Source: Paralysiella testudinis (GTDB taxonomy: Bacteria; Pseudomonadota; Gammaproteobacteria; Burkholderiales; Neisseriaceae). From it: a stretch of DNA of 64,000 nucleotides. A model generated the notes under the pieces. It did not search any database. It was not told where the DNA came from and saw only the letters and a program-made list of their open reading frames with translations. Of this stretch, positions 20,586-29,996 are shown in pieces. The first letter of the stretch is position 1; each line of letters starts with the position of its first letter. The stretch lies in contig NZ_CP069798.1 in NCBI RefSeq assembly GCF_016894345.1, forward strand, positions 889,385 to 953,384. The letters run 5' to 3'. The position numbers and the translations under genes are program-made.

Positions 20586-21632
20586 TTACAGCAATTGCTT
20601 GAGCATGGTTTCTTCCGGCGTGTCGCTGGCCGGCGGCACAGCCACGGGTGCGGTGTTGATGGGTTTGAGTTCGCGTACTGGCGGTGTGCTCGCCGGTGCC
20701 GGTGTCAGTGGTTTCTGCGTGTGCGGTGCGGGATTGTGAGACGACGGCACCGGATCGGTTAGCGCTTCCACGGCGCTGCCTTCGGGCAGGATTTGGTCTT
20801 GCTCGGGCACGCTGGGCGGGGTGCCGAATACCGCTTTCGGGCTGACCAAGTCACCACTGCCGCTTTGCCAAGCCAAGGCACTGAGTTTGCCTTGTACTTT
20901 GTTTTGCGCGGCGGTGCAGGTAACGCACACCAAACGGCCATTGCGTTGGGTGAGCGTATGGTTAACCCGTTGGGTGTTGATTTTGAGCTGGTTTTGCGCT
21001 GCCCAGTTGGTCATGCTGTTGTTTAGCGCACTGCGGTCGAGGTTTTTTTTGTTGTAGGGGTCGCGGTAGGCAGCCAGCCACAAATGCCCGGCTTCGTCGA
21101 CATTAAGCGAAGCCAATTGGTATACCACTGCCGCATCGGCACCGCTGCGCACCGATTTGGCAAATTCCAGCGCATTCGGGCTTTGCATACGCACGCAGCC
21201 GTGGCTGCGCACACCGGGTACGCTGCCCGGGGCATTGGTGCCGTGGATGCCCAAGCCCAGCTTGGGATCGCCTAGGCGCACAAACACCGGCCCCAGCGGG
21301 TTTTTAGGCCCCGGTGGAATGGTGGTTTGCACTGGCTGCCCTTTGGCCGCCATTTCACGCTGAATGCTGCTGGGAATATGCCAAGTGGGGTTGTAGGCCT
21401 TAGCGCCGATTTTGTACTCGCCCAAGGGGGTGCGGGTGGTGTTTTTGCCCACCGCCACGTTGTAGCTTTTCAACAGTGTGCCGTTTTGATACAGAAACAG
21501 TTTCAGCTGGGGGATGTTGATCACCACCTGCTGGCCTTCAGCCGGCGGGGCGAAATCGGGCAGCGGCGTATTGGCCCAAGCCGGGGCGCTCAACAGGCAT
21601 AAGGCCCAGCAATGCAGTGTAATTTTTTTCAT
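20586..21632 (-). CDS. L,D-transpeptidase (YkuD domain)
   Basis: Periplasmic enzyme of 348 aa that cross-links peptidoglycan or attaches proteins to it. A signal peptide (MKKITLHCWALCLLSAPAWA) is followed by a YkuD domain (VVINIPQLKLFLYQNGTLL to about residue 170) with the catalytic motif HGTN and SHGCVRM, where Cys is the nucleophile. The C-terminal half is a Pro/Ala-rich, probably disordered region with a small basic domain of unknown role. This is the ErfK/YbiS architecture. Confidence 0.88.
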   Translation of the reverse strand: MKKITLHCWALCLLSAPAWANTPLPDFAPPAEGQQVVINIPQLKLFLYQNGTLLKSYNVAVGKNTTRTPLGEYKIGAKAYNPTWHIPSSIQREMAAKGQPVQTTIPPGPKNPLGPVFVRLGDPKLGLGIHGTNAPGSVPGVRSHGCVRMQSPNALEFAKSVRSGADAAVVYQLASLNVDEAGHLWLAAYRDPYNKKNLDRSALNNSMTNWAAQNQLKINTQRVNHTLTQRNGRLVCVTCTAAQNKVQGKLSALAWQSGSGDLVSPKAVFGTPPSVPEQDQILPEGSAVEALTDPVPSSHNPAPHTQKPLTPAPASTPPVRELKPINTAPVAVPPASDTPEETMLKQLL

Positions 21633-21788
21633 GATTTTGCTTGATTTAATCAGATAAAACGAAACGCCATCATACCCGAATTGAATTGTTTTGTATGCAA
21701 ATCATCCGGGTGGCGGTGGTTTGCGCTAACGAGGTGTGGATTTTTGGTACAACAACACAAGTCAGGCCGCCGGGCGGCGGGGAAAACC

Positions 21789-23135
21789 ATGGCCGCCAAC
21801 GGCGCAAGGCTGCCTGAAAGCGATATTTGCCTGCACGGCATTGACCATGAAGGCCGCGGTGTGGGGCGTTGGCAAGGCAAGGCGGTGTTTGTGGCCGGTG
21901 CCTTGCCGGGTGAAACCGTGCGCTGGCGCTTGCGGCAAGACAAAAAATCGTTTGCCTTGGGCGAAGCGGTGCAGATACACCGTGCCAGCGCTCAGCGGGT
22001 AGTGCCGCCGTGTCCGCTGTTTGCTCATTGCGGCGGCTGTGCTTTGCAGCATGTGGCCGCCGAAGCACAAGTGGCTTTGAAGCAGCGGGTATGGGAGGAG
22101 CAAATGCAGCGCTTGGGCGGCGGGATGCCGCAGCAGCTATTGCCGCCCATCTACGGCCAGCCGTGGCACTACCGCCAGCGCGCCCGTTTAAGTGTGGGCA
22201 AAACCGACAGCGGCGAAATGGCCTTGGGTTTTTTGGCGCGCGGCTCTAAGGCGGTGGTGGATATGGATGCTTGCTTGGTGCTGCCTGAAGCGGTGAGTGC
22301 GGCTTTGCCACGGCTGAAACAGCGGTTGGCTGCATGGCAGGAGGCGATTGGCTTGGCATCGATTGCGTTTAGCGATGGCGAAGACAGCTTGGTGTGGGTG
22401 TTGCAGCACCGCCATGCGCTCACCAATGCGGCATTGGCGGCTTTGCAGGCGCTGGCGGCCGACGAAAATCAGCACCAAGGCAAGCCGTGGCATTGGTATA
22501 CGCAACACCAAGGCAGCTTAACGCTGCTCAGCGCAACAGCCACCCCCGCCTTGTGTTACCGCTTGCCGGAATTCGGCATCACCATTGCCTACCGCCCCGA
22601 TGATTTCACCCAGATCAACCGCCACACCAATGCGCTGATGGTGCACCGTGCCATGCAGTGGCTGGCGCCGCAGCCGGGCGAGCGCATGGTGGATGCCTTT
22701 TGCGGCTTGGGCAATTTCAGCCTGCCGATGGCGCGCTTGGGTGCGCAAGTGCTGGGTATTGAAGGCGTGGCCGATATGGTGGCGCAAGCGCAGGCCAATG
22801 CCGCCGCCAATGGCTTAGCGGCACAATGCCGCTTTGCGGTGGCCGATTTGTTTGCCGCCGATGTGGCCATGGTGCAGCAGTGGGGCATGGCCGATAAATG
22901 GCTGTTGGATCCGCCGCGTGCGGGGGCGTATGCGTTGGTGCAGGCCTTGGCAGCCTTACCGCAGGCGCAGCGCCCGCGGCGGCTGGTGTATGTGTCGTGC
23001 AATCCGGCCACATTGGCACGCGATGCAGCGGTGTTGGCGGCGGCAGCTTATGTGTTCCGCGCTGGCGGGATTATGAATATGTTTGCCCAAACCGCGCATG
23101 TGGAATCGCTGGCGGTGTTTGATTTGGCGGGATAA
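21789..23135 (+). CDS. rlmD: 23S rRNA (uracil-5-)-methyltransferase RlmD
   Basis: SAM-dependent RNA m5U methyltransferase, about 448 aa from the ATG at 21789. A TRAM-like N-terminus (ICLHGIDHEGRGVGRWQGKA) is followed by a 4Fe-4S cluster motif (PPCPLFAHCGGCALQH), the SAM domain (MVDAFCGLGNFSLPMA) and the catalytic Cys region VYVSCNPATLARD. Family length supports 21789; the frame runs 36 codons further upstream without a better start. Confidence 0.88.
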   Translation: MAANGARLPESDICLHGIDHEGRGVGRWQGKAVFVAGALPGETVRWRLRQDKKSFALGEAVQIHRASAQRVVPPCPLFAHCGGCALQHVAAEAQVALKQRVWEEQMQRLGGGMPQQLLPPIYGQPWHYRQRARLSVGKTDSGEMALGFLARGSKAVVDMDACLVLPEAVSAALPRLKQRLAAWQEAIGLASIAFSDGEDSLVWVLQHRHALTNAALAALQALAADENQHQGKPWHWYTQHQGSLTLLSATATPALCYRLPEFGITIAYRPDDFTQINRHTNALMVHRAMQWLAPQPGERMVDAFCGLGNFSLPMARLGAQVLGIEGVADMVAQAQANAAANGLAAQCRFAVADLFAADVAMVQQWGMADKWLLDPPRAGAYALVQALAALPQAQRPRRLVYVSCNPATLARDAAVLAAAAYVFRAGGIMNMFAQTAHVESLAVFDLAG

Positions 23136-23157
23136 TGGCAGGCTTTGATGATACTGA

Positions 23158-23189
23158 TAATAAAGGCTTATGTTAATAAAGGCTTATGT
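23158..23189. repeat. Tandem 16-bp repeat after rlmD
   Basis: TAATAAAGGCTTATGT occurs twice head to tail, 22 bp past the rlmD stop. It resembles the tandem repeat after ubiB in position but not in sequence. Confidence 0.7.
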
Positions 23190-23206
23190 GCATTGTTTTA
23201 AATGAT

Positions 23207-23261
23207 AAAGGCTGCCTGAAAGCAAAGCTTCTGTGAAGCGAAAACCTTTCAGGCAGCCTTT
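23207..23261. terminator. Compound DUS terminator between rlmD and gap
   Basis: Same design as 20511-20565: DUS arms AAAGGCTGCCTGAAAG and CTTTCAGGCAGCCTTT with an inner GCTTC-TGT-GAAGC hairpin in the loop. Confidence 0.75.
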
Positions 23262-23298
23262 GTTTGAACGCGTGGTGCATGACCACCACCATAGCGGA

Positions 23299-24327
23299 TT
23301 AGTCCAATGCGGTTACCGGCATGCCGAACAAGGCGCGGGCGGTGTTGAGCATTTGGCAGCTAAAGCCCCATTCGTTGTCGTACCAAGCCAGCACTTTCAC
23401 CATATTGCCGTTGGATACTTTGGTGAGGGTGCTGTCGAAGGTGGATGCTTGGGTGCTGTGGTTAAAGTCCATCGACACCAAGGGCAGGGTATTGTAGCCG
23501 AGGATGTTTTTCATGGCGCCTTCGCTGGCGGCTTTAACCAAGGCGTTGACTTCTTCCACGCTGGTGTCGCGGCCGGCTTCAAAGGTTAAATCCACCAGTG
23601 ATACATTGATGGTGGGCACGCGCACGGCAAAACCGTCGAGCTTGCCTTTCAATTGCGGCAGTACCAAACCCACGGCTTTGGCGGCGCCGGTTTTGGTGGG
23701 AATCATGTTTTCCACGGCGCTGCGGGCGCGGCGCAGGTCTTTATGGCGCACATCGGTGAGCACTTGGTCGTTGGTGAAGGCGTGGATGGTGGTCATCAGG
23801 CCTTTATTGATGCCCAAGCCGTCGTGCAGCGCTTTGGCCACGGGGGCTAAGCAGTTGGTGGTGCAAGAGGCATTGGAAACCACGGTCATATCGGGGGTGA
23901 GCACATCGTGGTTAACGCCGTACACAATGGTGGCGTCCACATCGTCGCCGCCGGGGGCGGAAATCAGCACTTTTTTAGCGCCGGCATCCAAGTGTGCTTG
24001 GCATTTTTCTTTGCTGGTAAAGGCGCCGGTGCATTCCATCACCAAGTCCACGCCCAAATCACGCCACGGCAGCTCGGCCGGGTTGCGGGTAGAGAAAAAC
24101 GGGATTTTGTCGCCGTTGACAATCAAGTGGGTGTCGTCATGCGACACGGCTGCCTGAAAGCGGCCGTGTACGGTGTCGAATTTGGTCAGGTGGGCATTGG
24201 TTTCCAAGCCGCCGCTGGCATTCACCGCCACAATTTCAAATTGGTCGCGCAGATTGTATTCGTAGATGGCGCGCAAAATTTGGCGGCCGATGCGGCCGTA
24301 GCCGTTGATGGCGATTTTCAAACTCAT
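23299..24327 (-). CDS. gap: Glyceraldehyde-3-phosphate dehydrogenase
   Basis: Phosphorylating GAPDH of 342 aa. The NAD-binding start [16 protein letters not shown], the catalytic [15 protein letters not shown] with Cys nucleophile, and [12 protein letters not shown] are present. The segment [20 protein letters not shown] matches GapA-type enzymes, though an erythrose-4-phosphate activity cannot be excluded by sequence. The start at 24327 has an AGGAG upstream. Confidence 0.94.
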   Translation of the reverse strand: MSLKIAINGYGRIGRQILRAIYEYNLRDQFEIVAVNASGGLETNAHLTKFDTVHGRFQAAVSHDDTHLIVNGDKIPFFSTRNPAELPWRDLGVDLVMECTGAFTSKEKCQAHLDAGAKKVLISAPGGDDVDATIVYGVNHDVLTPDMTVVSNASCTTNCLAPVAKALHDGLGINKGLMTTIHAFTNDQVLTDVRHKDLRRARSAVENMIPTKTGAAKAVGLVLPQLKGKLDGFAVRVPTINVSLVDLTFEAGRDTSVEEVNALVKAASEGAMKNILGYNTLPLVSMDFNHSTQASTFDSTLTKVSNGNMVKVLAWYDNEWGFSCQMLNTARALFGMPVTALD

Positions 24328-24540
24328 GGGGGCTCCTTGGGGAATAATGATGGCCAAATAGGCGAAATTATAGCCGAAATTACGGGGGGATGCAGCTTGA
24401 AACTACAGGGGATTACAGCAGGTGTGGGTGGCGTATGGGGTGACAATTCATTGAAGAATAAGGCGTGGTGCGCGTGGCGTACCCTAATAATGGATTTGTT
24501 TTTGAACACGGGGTTTGTCCAGACGATGGCCGCCAAATAG

Positions 24541-24577
24541 AACCGCCCGCTATGCTTAAAGCGCATAGCGGGCGGTT
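24541..24577. terminator. Terminator of the MliC/ACP-like lipoprotein gene
   Basis: A perfect 15-bp GC-rich stem (AACCGCCCGCTATGC/GCATAGCGGGCGGTT) with a 7-nt loop, 21 bp past the stop codon. The rest of the gap up to gap shows only AT-rich leader sequence. Confidence 0.8.
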
Positions 24578-24598
24578 GGGTTAACGAAACCGGCAGGC

Positions 24599-25111
24599 TT
24601 ATTTTTTAACAGCTTGGTTCAGTTTGGCGGTTTCTTTTTTATCCAGTTTGCAGTATTTCACCACAATTTGATCCACCATCATCTCTTTGCCGTTGACCAC
24701 TTCTTTGCCCGGCTGGGTGAGCATATTGCCGCCCACTTTATCAACGGTGGCGGCGGTGGCTTTATCGGCTACCCAGCGGATGCCGCTTTCGGAGGTAAAG
24801 CTGTTGCTGTCTTGCTGGCTGCGGTCGCGGTAGAGCACCGGTGAGGCTTGTTGTTTGTAGAGCACTTGGGCGGCCACGACTTCGTTGCCCTGGAAGCCGT
24901 ACATCACGCGCACGGTTTCATTGGCTTTGGCGCCGCAGCGGTAGGCCACTTCTTTTTTGCCATCGATACTGGTAACCGGCTGGGCAGGTGTGGCCGCCGT
25001 GCTTGCGGGGGCTTCGGTACTGGCGGTGGTTTGGGGGGTGGCATCGCCTTTGGCGGCACAGCCGGTTAAGGCCAGCATCAGGGCGGCGGCGGGAATCAAT
25101 AAAGTTTTCAT
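24599..25111 (-). CDS. Lipoprotein resembling MliC/adhesin complex protein (lysozyme inhibitor fold)
   Basis: About 170 aa. A lipoprotein signal (MKTLLIPAAALMLALTGCAA) and a Thr/Ala-rich linker precede a domain starting KKEVAYRCGAKANETVRVMYGF, similar in pattern to neisserial ACP and to MliC (start VSYVC...VTYGF), with a second Cys near the end (VVKYCKLDK) for the conserved disulfide. Such proteins inhibit C-type lysozyme. The start is set by the signal peptide and a GGAG upstream. Assignment rests on pattern only. Confidence 0.65.
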   Translation of the reverse strand: MKTLLIPAAALMLALTGCAAKGDATPQTTASTEAPASTAATPAQPVTSIDGKKEVAYRCGAKANETVRVMYGFQGNEVVAAQVLYKQQASPVLYRDRSQQDSNSFTSESGIRWVADKATAATVDKVGGNMLTQPGKEVVNGKEMMVDQIVVKYCKLDKKETAKLNQAVKK

Positions 25112-25333
25112 GCGGCAATACTCCATAAAGGGGAACATAATAAACACAGCATTGGCTTGGAGCAGATTGTGGCGCTTCGGTTCGGGCGCGTAAAGTGGTT
25201 GGTGGCGGCGATTGGAATCCCGGGTGGTGCGATGGTTGGGTAGTCAATGGGTTTGTGGATGACAAGGGTGTTGATAATGCAGATTTATTGTGGGCGCTTG
25301 CCTATTGTCGGATGGGGTTTGGGCGGTGCTGCT

Positions 25334-26161
25334 TTAGCGTGCCTTTGCCCAATTTAACCGGCTTTGACTGGCCACTTGGTGGATTTGGCCGCTATTTAAG
25401 TTGGCGGCAGTGAGGGTGCCGCCCCACAAGGCGCCGGTGTCGAGCCCCAAAACGCCGTTGTTTTGATAAAGCCCCAAGGCCGACCAATGGCCGAACACCA
25501 CGGTGTGGCTGCGGTGTTGGCGCTCGGGGGCGTCAAACCAAGCGCGCAAGTGTGATGGCATATCGGCCAGGGTGGCTTTGAAATCAAAATCCATATCGCC
25601 ATCTAAAGTGAGCGCGCGCAGGCGGGTGAGGACGTTGGTGGTGAAGCGCAGCCGCTCGATGCCGCTGTGTTCGGGGTGGTATTGCAAGGGGGTGTTGCCG
25701 TACATATGGGCGAAAAACCCGGCCGGGTTGGGTTGGCGGATGGCGGCTTCCACTTCGGCAGCCAGGGTTTGGGCGGTGGCAATGTTCCATTGCGGCCACA
25801 AGCCGGCGTGCACCAGCGCATGGCTGTGGTTGTGCAGCAGCAAGGGCTGGGCGCGCAGCCAATCGATCAGCGCCAAGCGGTCGGGCGCGTTGAGGATGTC
25901 GTTTACGGTGTCGCTGCGTTTTAAACGGCCATAGCCATAAGCCAGCGCCAGCAAATGCAGATCGTGGTTGCCGAGCACGGTTTGCATGCTGCTTTCGTGT
26001 TGCTTGACCCAGCGCAGCGTGGCCAGCGATTGCGGGCCGCGGTTGACCAAGTCGCCGGTGAGCCACAGGGTGTCGGCACCGGGGTTGAAGCCGATGTGCG
26101 CCAGCAAGGCCTGAAATTCGGCAAAGCAGCCTTGGATGTCGCCAATTGCGTAATGAGCCAT
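25334..26161 (-). CDS. apaH: Bis(5'-nucleosyl)-tetraphosphatase, symmetrical
   Basis: Metallophosphoesterase of 275 aa that splits Ap4A into two ADP and can decap NpnN-RNAs. The phosphoesterase motifs are visible: YAIGDIQGCFAEF, WLTGDLVNRGPQSL, LGNHDLHLL and a later FGHWSALG. The ATG at 26161 gives the standard MAHYAIGDIQG start. Confidence 0.94.
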   Translation of the reverse strand: MAHYAIGDIQGCFAEFQALLAHIGFNPGADTLWLTGDLVNRGPQSLATLRWVKQHESSMQTVLGNHDLHLLALAYGYGRLKRSDTVNDILNAPDRLALIDWLRAQPLLLHNHSHALVHAGLWPQWNIATAQTLAAEVEAAIRQPNPAGFFAHMYGNTPLQYHPEHSGIERLRFTTNVLTRLRALTLDGDMDFDFKATLADMPSHLRAWFDAPERQHRSHTVVFGHWSALGLYQNNGVLGLDTGALWGGTLTAANLNSGQIHQVASQSRLNWAKAR

Positions 26162-26276
26162 ACGGAATCGATAGGTGATGGAGAGGGCAGTTTTGGCTGC
26201 GCAGAAGATTTATTTTCAGGCAGCCTATTGCTTATATTTTAGGCTGCCTGAAGTCTAAACAAATAAATCTGGCGGC

Positions 26277-26666
26277 TTAGTCGTTCAACACCAATACGCC
26301 TTCGGCTTCCACCGCCACGCCTTTGGGTAGGCTGGCCACGCCCACGGCGGCGCGGGCAGGGTAAGGGGCTTCGAAGTATTCGGCCATGATTTGGTTGAAG
26401 GTGGCAAAGTTGGCCAAATCGGTGAGGTAGGCATTGATTTTGACTACGTCGTTGAGGCTGCCGCCCGCGGCTTCCACCACGGCTTTGAAGTTTTGGAATA
26501 CTTGGTGGGTTTGCTCGGCAAAGCCGCCAGCCACCACTTCCATGGTTTCCGGCACCAAGGGGATTTGGCCAGACAAATACACGGTGTTGCCCGCGCGCAC
26601 GGCTTGCGAGTAAGCGCCGATGGCGGCGGGGGCTTTGTCGGTGTGGATGATGGTTTTGTTGCTCAT
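26277..26666 (-). CDS. ridA: RidA/YjgF-family enamine/imine deaminase
   Basis: Small cytoplasmic enzyme of 129 aa that hydrolyses reactive 2-aminoacrylate and related imines. It shows [26 protein letters not shown] and the C-terminal [20 protein letters not shown], with the Arg that binds the carboxylate. A strong AAAGGAG precedes the ATG at 26666. Confidence 0.93.
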   Translation of the reverse strand: MSNKTIIHTDKAPAAIGAYSQAVRAGNTVYLSGQIPLVPETMEVVAGGFAEQTHQVFQNFKAVVEAAGGSLNDVVKINAYLTDLANFATFNQIMAEYFEAPYPARAAVGVASLPKGVAVEAEGVLVLND

Positions 26667-26711
26667 AATCAAACTCCTTTGGTGTGAATGGTGACTAGGC
26701 TGCCTGAAAAA

Positions 26712-27902
26712 TCAGGCCAAAAAAAGCTGCAATAAATCGTTTAAAAACCGCCGCCCATGGGCGGTGGGCTGCAAGCGCCGCGGGTCGGCATCCAACAGCC
26801 CTTGTGTTACGGCGCGGGCAACGGCGGGCTGAATGGCGGCCGCGCTTAAGCCGGTGCGCTCGGCAAACCAAGCGGCGGGTACGCCATCGGTGAGGCGCAG
26901 GGCATTCATCATAAACTCAAACGGTAAATCTTGTGTGACAACTTCGCTGCGGCTGATGGCCTGTGCCGGTTGGCTTTGCATGGCGGCCAAGTAGTCTTTG
27001 GGGTGGCGGCTGCGCACGGTGCGCACAATGCCGCCGGCGGCGGAAATTTTACCGTGCGCGCCGGCGCCGATGCCGATGTAGTCGCCAAATTGCCAGTAGT
27101 TGAGGTTGTGTTGGCAGGCTTGGCCGGGCTGGGCGAAGGCAGAGGTTTCGTAGTGTTCGAATCCGGCGGCGGTGAGCGCATTTTGCACGGCGTCTTCGAT
27201 GTCTTGTGCGGCGTCGTCGGCGGGCAGATGGGGCGGCGGCGTGTGGCCAAACGGCGTGTTCGGCTCCATGGTTAAATGGTAGGCGCTGAGGTGGCGTACG
27301 CCGGTGGCCAGTGCGGTGTGCACATCGCTTAAGGCTGCCTGAACATCTTGGCCGGGCAGGGCATACATAATATCCACATTCACTTTGGCAAACGTGGCCA
27401 GCGCCAGCTCAATCGCTTGCAAGGCTTCGTTGCGGTTGTGGATGCGCCCCAATGCGGCCAGTTTGGTATTGTTGAAACTTTGCACGCCGATGGAAAGCCG
27501 GTTGACGCCCGCTTGGGCAAAGCCGATAAAGCGCTCGCGCTCAAAGGTGCCGGGGTTGGCTTCTAAGGTGATTTCGGCATCGGGCAGCAGGCGCACGCGG
27601 GCGCGGATGCCTGCCAGCAAGGTGTCGATGGCATGGGCGGAAAACACGCTGGGGGTGCCGCCGCCGATAAACACCGTGCCCACCGGCCGCCCCCAGATGT
27701 GCGGCAATTCTTGCTCCAAATCGGTGAGCAAGGCGTGAACATAGGCGCTTTCGGCCAGCTCGCCCTTGATTTGGTGTGAATTAAAGTCGCAATAAGGGCA
27801 TTTCTGGATGCACCAAGGAATATGCACATACAGCGATAAGGGCGGCAGGCTGCTCAGCTGCGGCTTGAGGCTGCCTGAAAAGGCCACGGTGTGGGTGTTC
27901 AT
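26712..27902 (-). CDS. hemW: HemW, radical SAM heme chaperone
   Basis: Radical SAM protein of about 396 aa related to HemN but thought to insert heme into respiratory enzymes. The cluster motif is CIQKCPYCDFNSH; GGGTPSVFS and GVQSFNNTKLAALGRIHN also fit. The C-terminal HemN-type domain (FEFMMNALRLTDGVP) is present. It overlaps rdgB by 4 bp (ATGA), so the two are translationally coupled. Confidence 0.92.
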   Translation of the reverse strand: MNTHTVAFSGSLKPQLSSLPPLSLYVHIPWCIQKCPYCDFNSHQIKGELAESAYVHALLTDLEQELPHIWGRPVGTVFIGGGTPSVFSAHAIDTLLAGIRARVRLLPDAEITLEANPGTFERERFIGFAQAGVNRLSIGVQSFNNTKLAALGRIHNRNEALQAIELALATFAKVNVDIMYALPGQDVQAALSDVHTALATGVRHLSAYHLTMEPNTPFGHTPPPHLPADDAAQDIEDAVQNALTAAGFEHYETSAFAQPGQACQHNLNYWQFGDYIGIGAGAHGKISAAGGIVRTVRSRHPKDYLAAMQSQPAQAISRSEVVTQDLPFEFMMNALRLTDGVPAAWFAERTGLSAAAIQPAVARAVTQGLLDADPRRLQPTAHGRRFLNDLLQLFLA

Positions 27903-28507
27903 GCGGCACTAAACAGCGGATTGTGCGCAAGCTTGGCCAGCAGCAAATCCAGCGCTTGGGCGCGGTGGCTGTGGCGGTTTTTCACCGCGGCGGCCAGCTC
28001 GGCGGCGGTTTGGCCGTGTTCGGGCAGGTAAAAATGCGGGTCGTAGCCAAAGCCGTTGCTGCCGGCGGCCTCGGCCTGCCATTGGCCGTGCCACACGCCT
28101 TCGGCAATCAAGGGCTGCGGGTCATCGGCATGGCGCAGCAGCACCAGCACGCACACGTAATACACCGATAAATCGGCCTGATTAGCCAGCTTGGCATTGA
28201 GTTTGGCATTGTTGGCGGCATCGGATTTAGGCTCTTCGCCGCCAAAGCGGGCGGAATACACCCCGGGCGCACCGCCCAATGCCACGGCGCAGATGCCGGA
28301 ATCGTCGGCCAGCGCGGGCAGGCCGCTGATGCGGCTGGCGTGACGTGCTTTGGCCAGCGCGTTTTCCACAAAAGTGGCGTGTGGTTCGGGGCAGTCGGGC
28401 ACGGCATAGGCCGATTGCGGCTGCAGGTGGATGTTGAGCGGCGACAGCAATTGCGCCAGCTCGGCCAGTTTGCCGGCATTATTGCTGGCCAAAACCAGTT
28501 TATTCAT
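27899..28507 (-). CDS. rdgB: RdgB, dITP/XTP pyrophosphatase
   Basis: House-cleaning enzyme of 202 aa that removes non-canonical purine nucleoside triphosphates. Visible are VLASNNAGKLAELAQLL, the DDSGICAVALGGAPGVYSAR block and NGFGYDPHFYLPE. It overlaps the upstream membrane-protein gene by 8 bp and hemW by 4 bp, forming a three-gene operon. Confidence 0.94.
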   Translation of the reverse strand: MNKLVLASNNAGKLAELAQLLSPLNIHLQPQSAYAVPDCPEPHATFVENALAKARHASRISGLPALADDSGICAVALGGAPGVYSARFGGEEPKSDAANNAKLNAKLANQADLSVYYVCVLVLLRHADDPQPLIAEGVWHGQWQAEAAGSNGFGYDPHFYLPEHGQTAAELAAAVKNRHSHRAQALDLLLAKLAHNPLFSAA

Positions 28508-28754
28508 GGGGTGTACTCGTGGTGGTGGCGTTGCGCTGTGCTTGTTGGCGCAAAAAACGCGCCCGCGCCCGTTCGCGCAAAAACAGTGCCAGAGCGCCCA
28601 TTTGGCCGATTACGCAGGCAAAAGCCAGCAAAAAGCAGGCAATGGCAATGCCTTTGTTGGGCACGGTAAGAAAGTGGCCGCCCAGTGCCACCAAGCCGAT
28701 AAACATCAGCGAAAATGAGGCAATCAGCAATAAATAGAGTTGGGATTTGGTCAT
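28500..28754 (-). CDS. Small two-helix membrane protein in the rdgB-hemW operon
   Basis: 84 aa with two membrane segments (LYLLLIASFSLMFIGLVAL and GIAIACFLLAFACVIGQM) and a basic C-terminal tail. I do not recognise a family. The start at 28754 (MTKSQLY) is chosen because upstream sequence reads non-coding. Its stop codon overlaps the rdgB start, which supports it being a real, co-translated gene. Confidence 0.65.
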   Translation of the reverse strand: MTKSQLYLLLIASFSLMFIGLVALGGHFLTVPNKGIAIACFLLAFACVIGQMGALALFLRERARARFLRQQAQRNATTTSTPHE

Positions 28755-28943
28755 GATGGTGTGTGCTTGTATCAGGCTGGCTGAAACCGTTGGGGTGGTC
28801 GCGCGGCGCTGAAGTGAAAAACGGCCACAGTATAGCGCAAATGGCGGCGGCTCGGCAGCGGCAGCGGTGATTGACAGCCTGCGGTTTTGGCGAGAGTATG
28901 GCTTGTGTTGGTGTTGAGATGTGGCTAAATAATAGGGTAGAAA

Positions 28944-29402
28944 ATGAGCAGCATGAAGTTGGCGGGGCGCAAAATGGGCATTGCTTGGATGGGAATGTTG
29001 ATGGTGGTGGCTTTTCAGGTAGCCTGCAAACGGGCACCGCCGCCGGCCACACCACCTTTGCATACGCTGGTGTTTGCGGCACAAAAAACCTTTAAACCGG
29101 CGTGGTCTTACCATTACCAAGGCCGCCTGCCGTGCAGCGATTGCGATTATGTGGCCGCCGATTTGGTGCTGGATGCCAATGCTGAATTTTTACTGGTGGC
29201 GCGGGCGGTTATCAATGGCGAAGCGGGACAGCGGGTGATGAGGCAGGGCGGCTATCATGTGCGCCCCGACGGCTTGGTGATGTTGGATGGGCGCGGCCAA
29301 TATTGGGTGCTGGCGGCGGAAAACGGCCGCTTGAGCTTGGGCGGCGGGCAAACAGCGCTGTCAATAGAGCAGGACGGCGAATTGTGCCATGCACCGCCTT
29401 GA
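28944..29402 (+). CDS. Second NlpE-like lipoprotein
   Basis: About 152 aa. A long basic/hydrophobic signal ends in a lipobox (VACK); the segment FQVAC is encoded by a DUS variant (29014-29025). The mature part has YHYQGRLPCSDCDYVAADLVLDANAEF, which lines up with the other NlpE-like protein (11646) including the CxxC, then a short beta-rich remainder. Starts at 28944, 28953 or 28971 are possible. Confidence 0.65.
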   Translation: MSSMKLAGRKMGIAWMGMLMVVAFQVACKRAPPPATPPLHTLVFAAQKTFKPAWSYHYQGRLPCSDCDYVAADLVLDANAEFLLVARAVINGEAGQRVMRQGGYHVRPDGLVMLDGRGQYWVLAAENGRLSLGGGQTALSIEQDGELCHAPP

Positions 29403-29428
29403 ATCGGCAGATGCCAAACCAGATTAAA

Positions 29429-29455
29429 AAAGCCCCGGCCAATGGCTGGGGCTTT
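29429..29455. terminator. Terminator between convergent genes
   Basis: A 12-bp stem with one mismatch (AAAGCCCCGGCC/GGCTGGGGCTTT) and a 3-nt loop; A and T runs on both sides suit both directions. Confidence 0.75.
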
Positions 29456-29472
29456 CGCATTTGGATATCGGT

Positions 29473-29766
29473 TTATTGGTCGCCGCCGGAGAAGGCGCCG
29501 CCCAGACCCAATACCACGGCCAGCAAAATATACAAGACAAAGAAAACCGCCATAATCACCAGATAGGCTTTGCAGAAGTTGGCTTTGTTGGGGTTGGTTT
29601 TACTGCTAAAACCCCACACAAACAGCATCACTAGGTTAACCAAAGGAATGGCCAGCACAATCAGGGTGATGATCCACTCGCCCAAGCTGAGCACGGGCGC
29701 TTGGTTGCCCATGGCCGCGGCCGGGCTTTGCGGGGCGTTGTAGGGGGAAGTTGGGGTGTTGTCCAT
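29473..29766 (-). CDS. Small membrane protein, unknown function
   Basis: 97 aa from the ATG at 29766, which has a GGAG upstream. A Pro/Ala/Gln-rich N-terminus is followed by two membrane helices (EWIITLIVLAIPLVNLVMLFV cut here, and YLVIMAVFFVLYILLAVVL) with a charged loop SSKTNPNKANFCKA between them. This pattern is common in small uncharacterised membrane proteins of Gram-negative bacteria. A CREE-like element lies 40 bp upstream. Confidence 0.65.
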   Translation of the reverse strand: MDNTPTSPYNAPQSPAAAMGNQAPVLSLGEWIITLIVLAIPLVNLVMLFVWGFSSKTNPNKANFCKAYLVIMAVFFVLYILLAVVLGLGGAFSGGDQ

Positions 29767-29805
29767 GTTTTGCTCCAAAGGATTGAAAATAAAACGCCAT
29801 TTATG

Positions 29806-29896
29806 CATAGCAAAAAACTCAATAATCCTACGGTGTTGGCTCGCCTGTGCGGTCAATCAGTTTCGCCTTGTATGATTTATTGATTTTCTTGCTATA
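29806..29896. repeat. CREE-like element, about 91 bp, ATAGCAAA-type termini
   Basis: Left end CATAGCAAAAAACTCAATAA and right end TTATTGATTTTCTTGCTATA form imperfect terminal inverted repeats. The core, read in reverse, holds ACAAGGCG and GGCGAGCCAACACCG. It is the reverse-orientation relative of the elements at 35547 and 49755. The gap on to 29996 contains only DUS variants. Confidence 0.7.
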
Positions 29897-29996
29897 ACAC
29901 AATTTAATAGAAAAAAGGGTTTTCTGTATTGGTTTAAGGCTACCTGAAATAAGATTGATGCATGCAATCGGCTTTCAGGTGGCCTTAAATGTTGGT

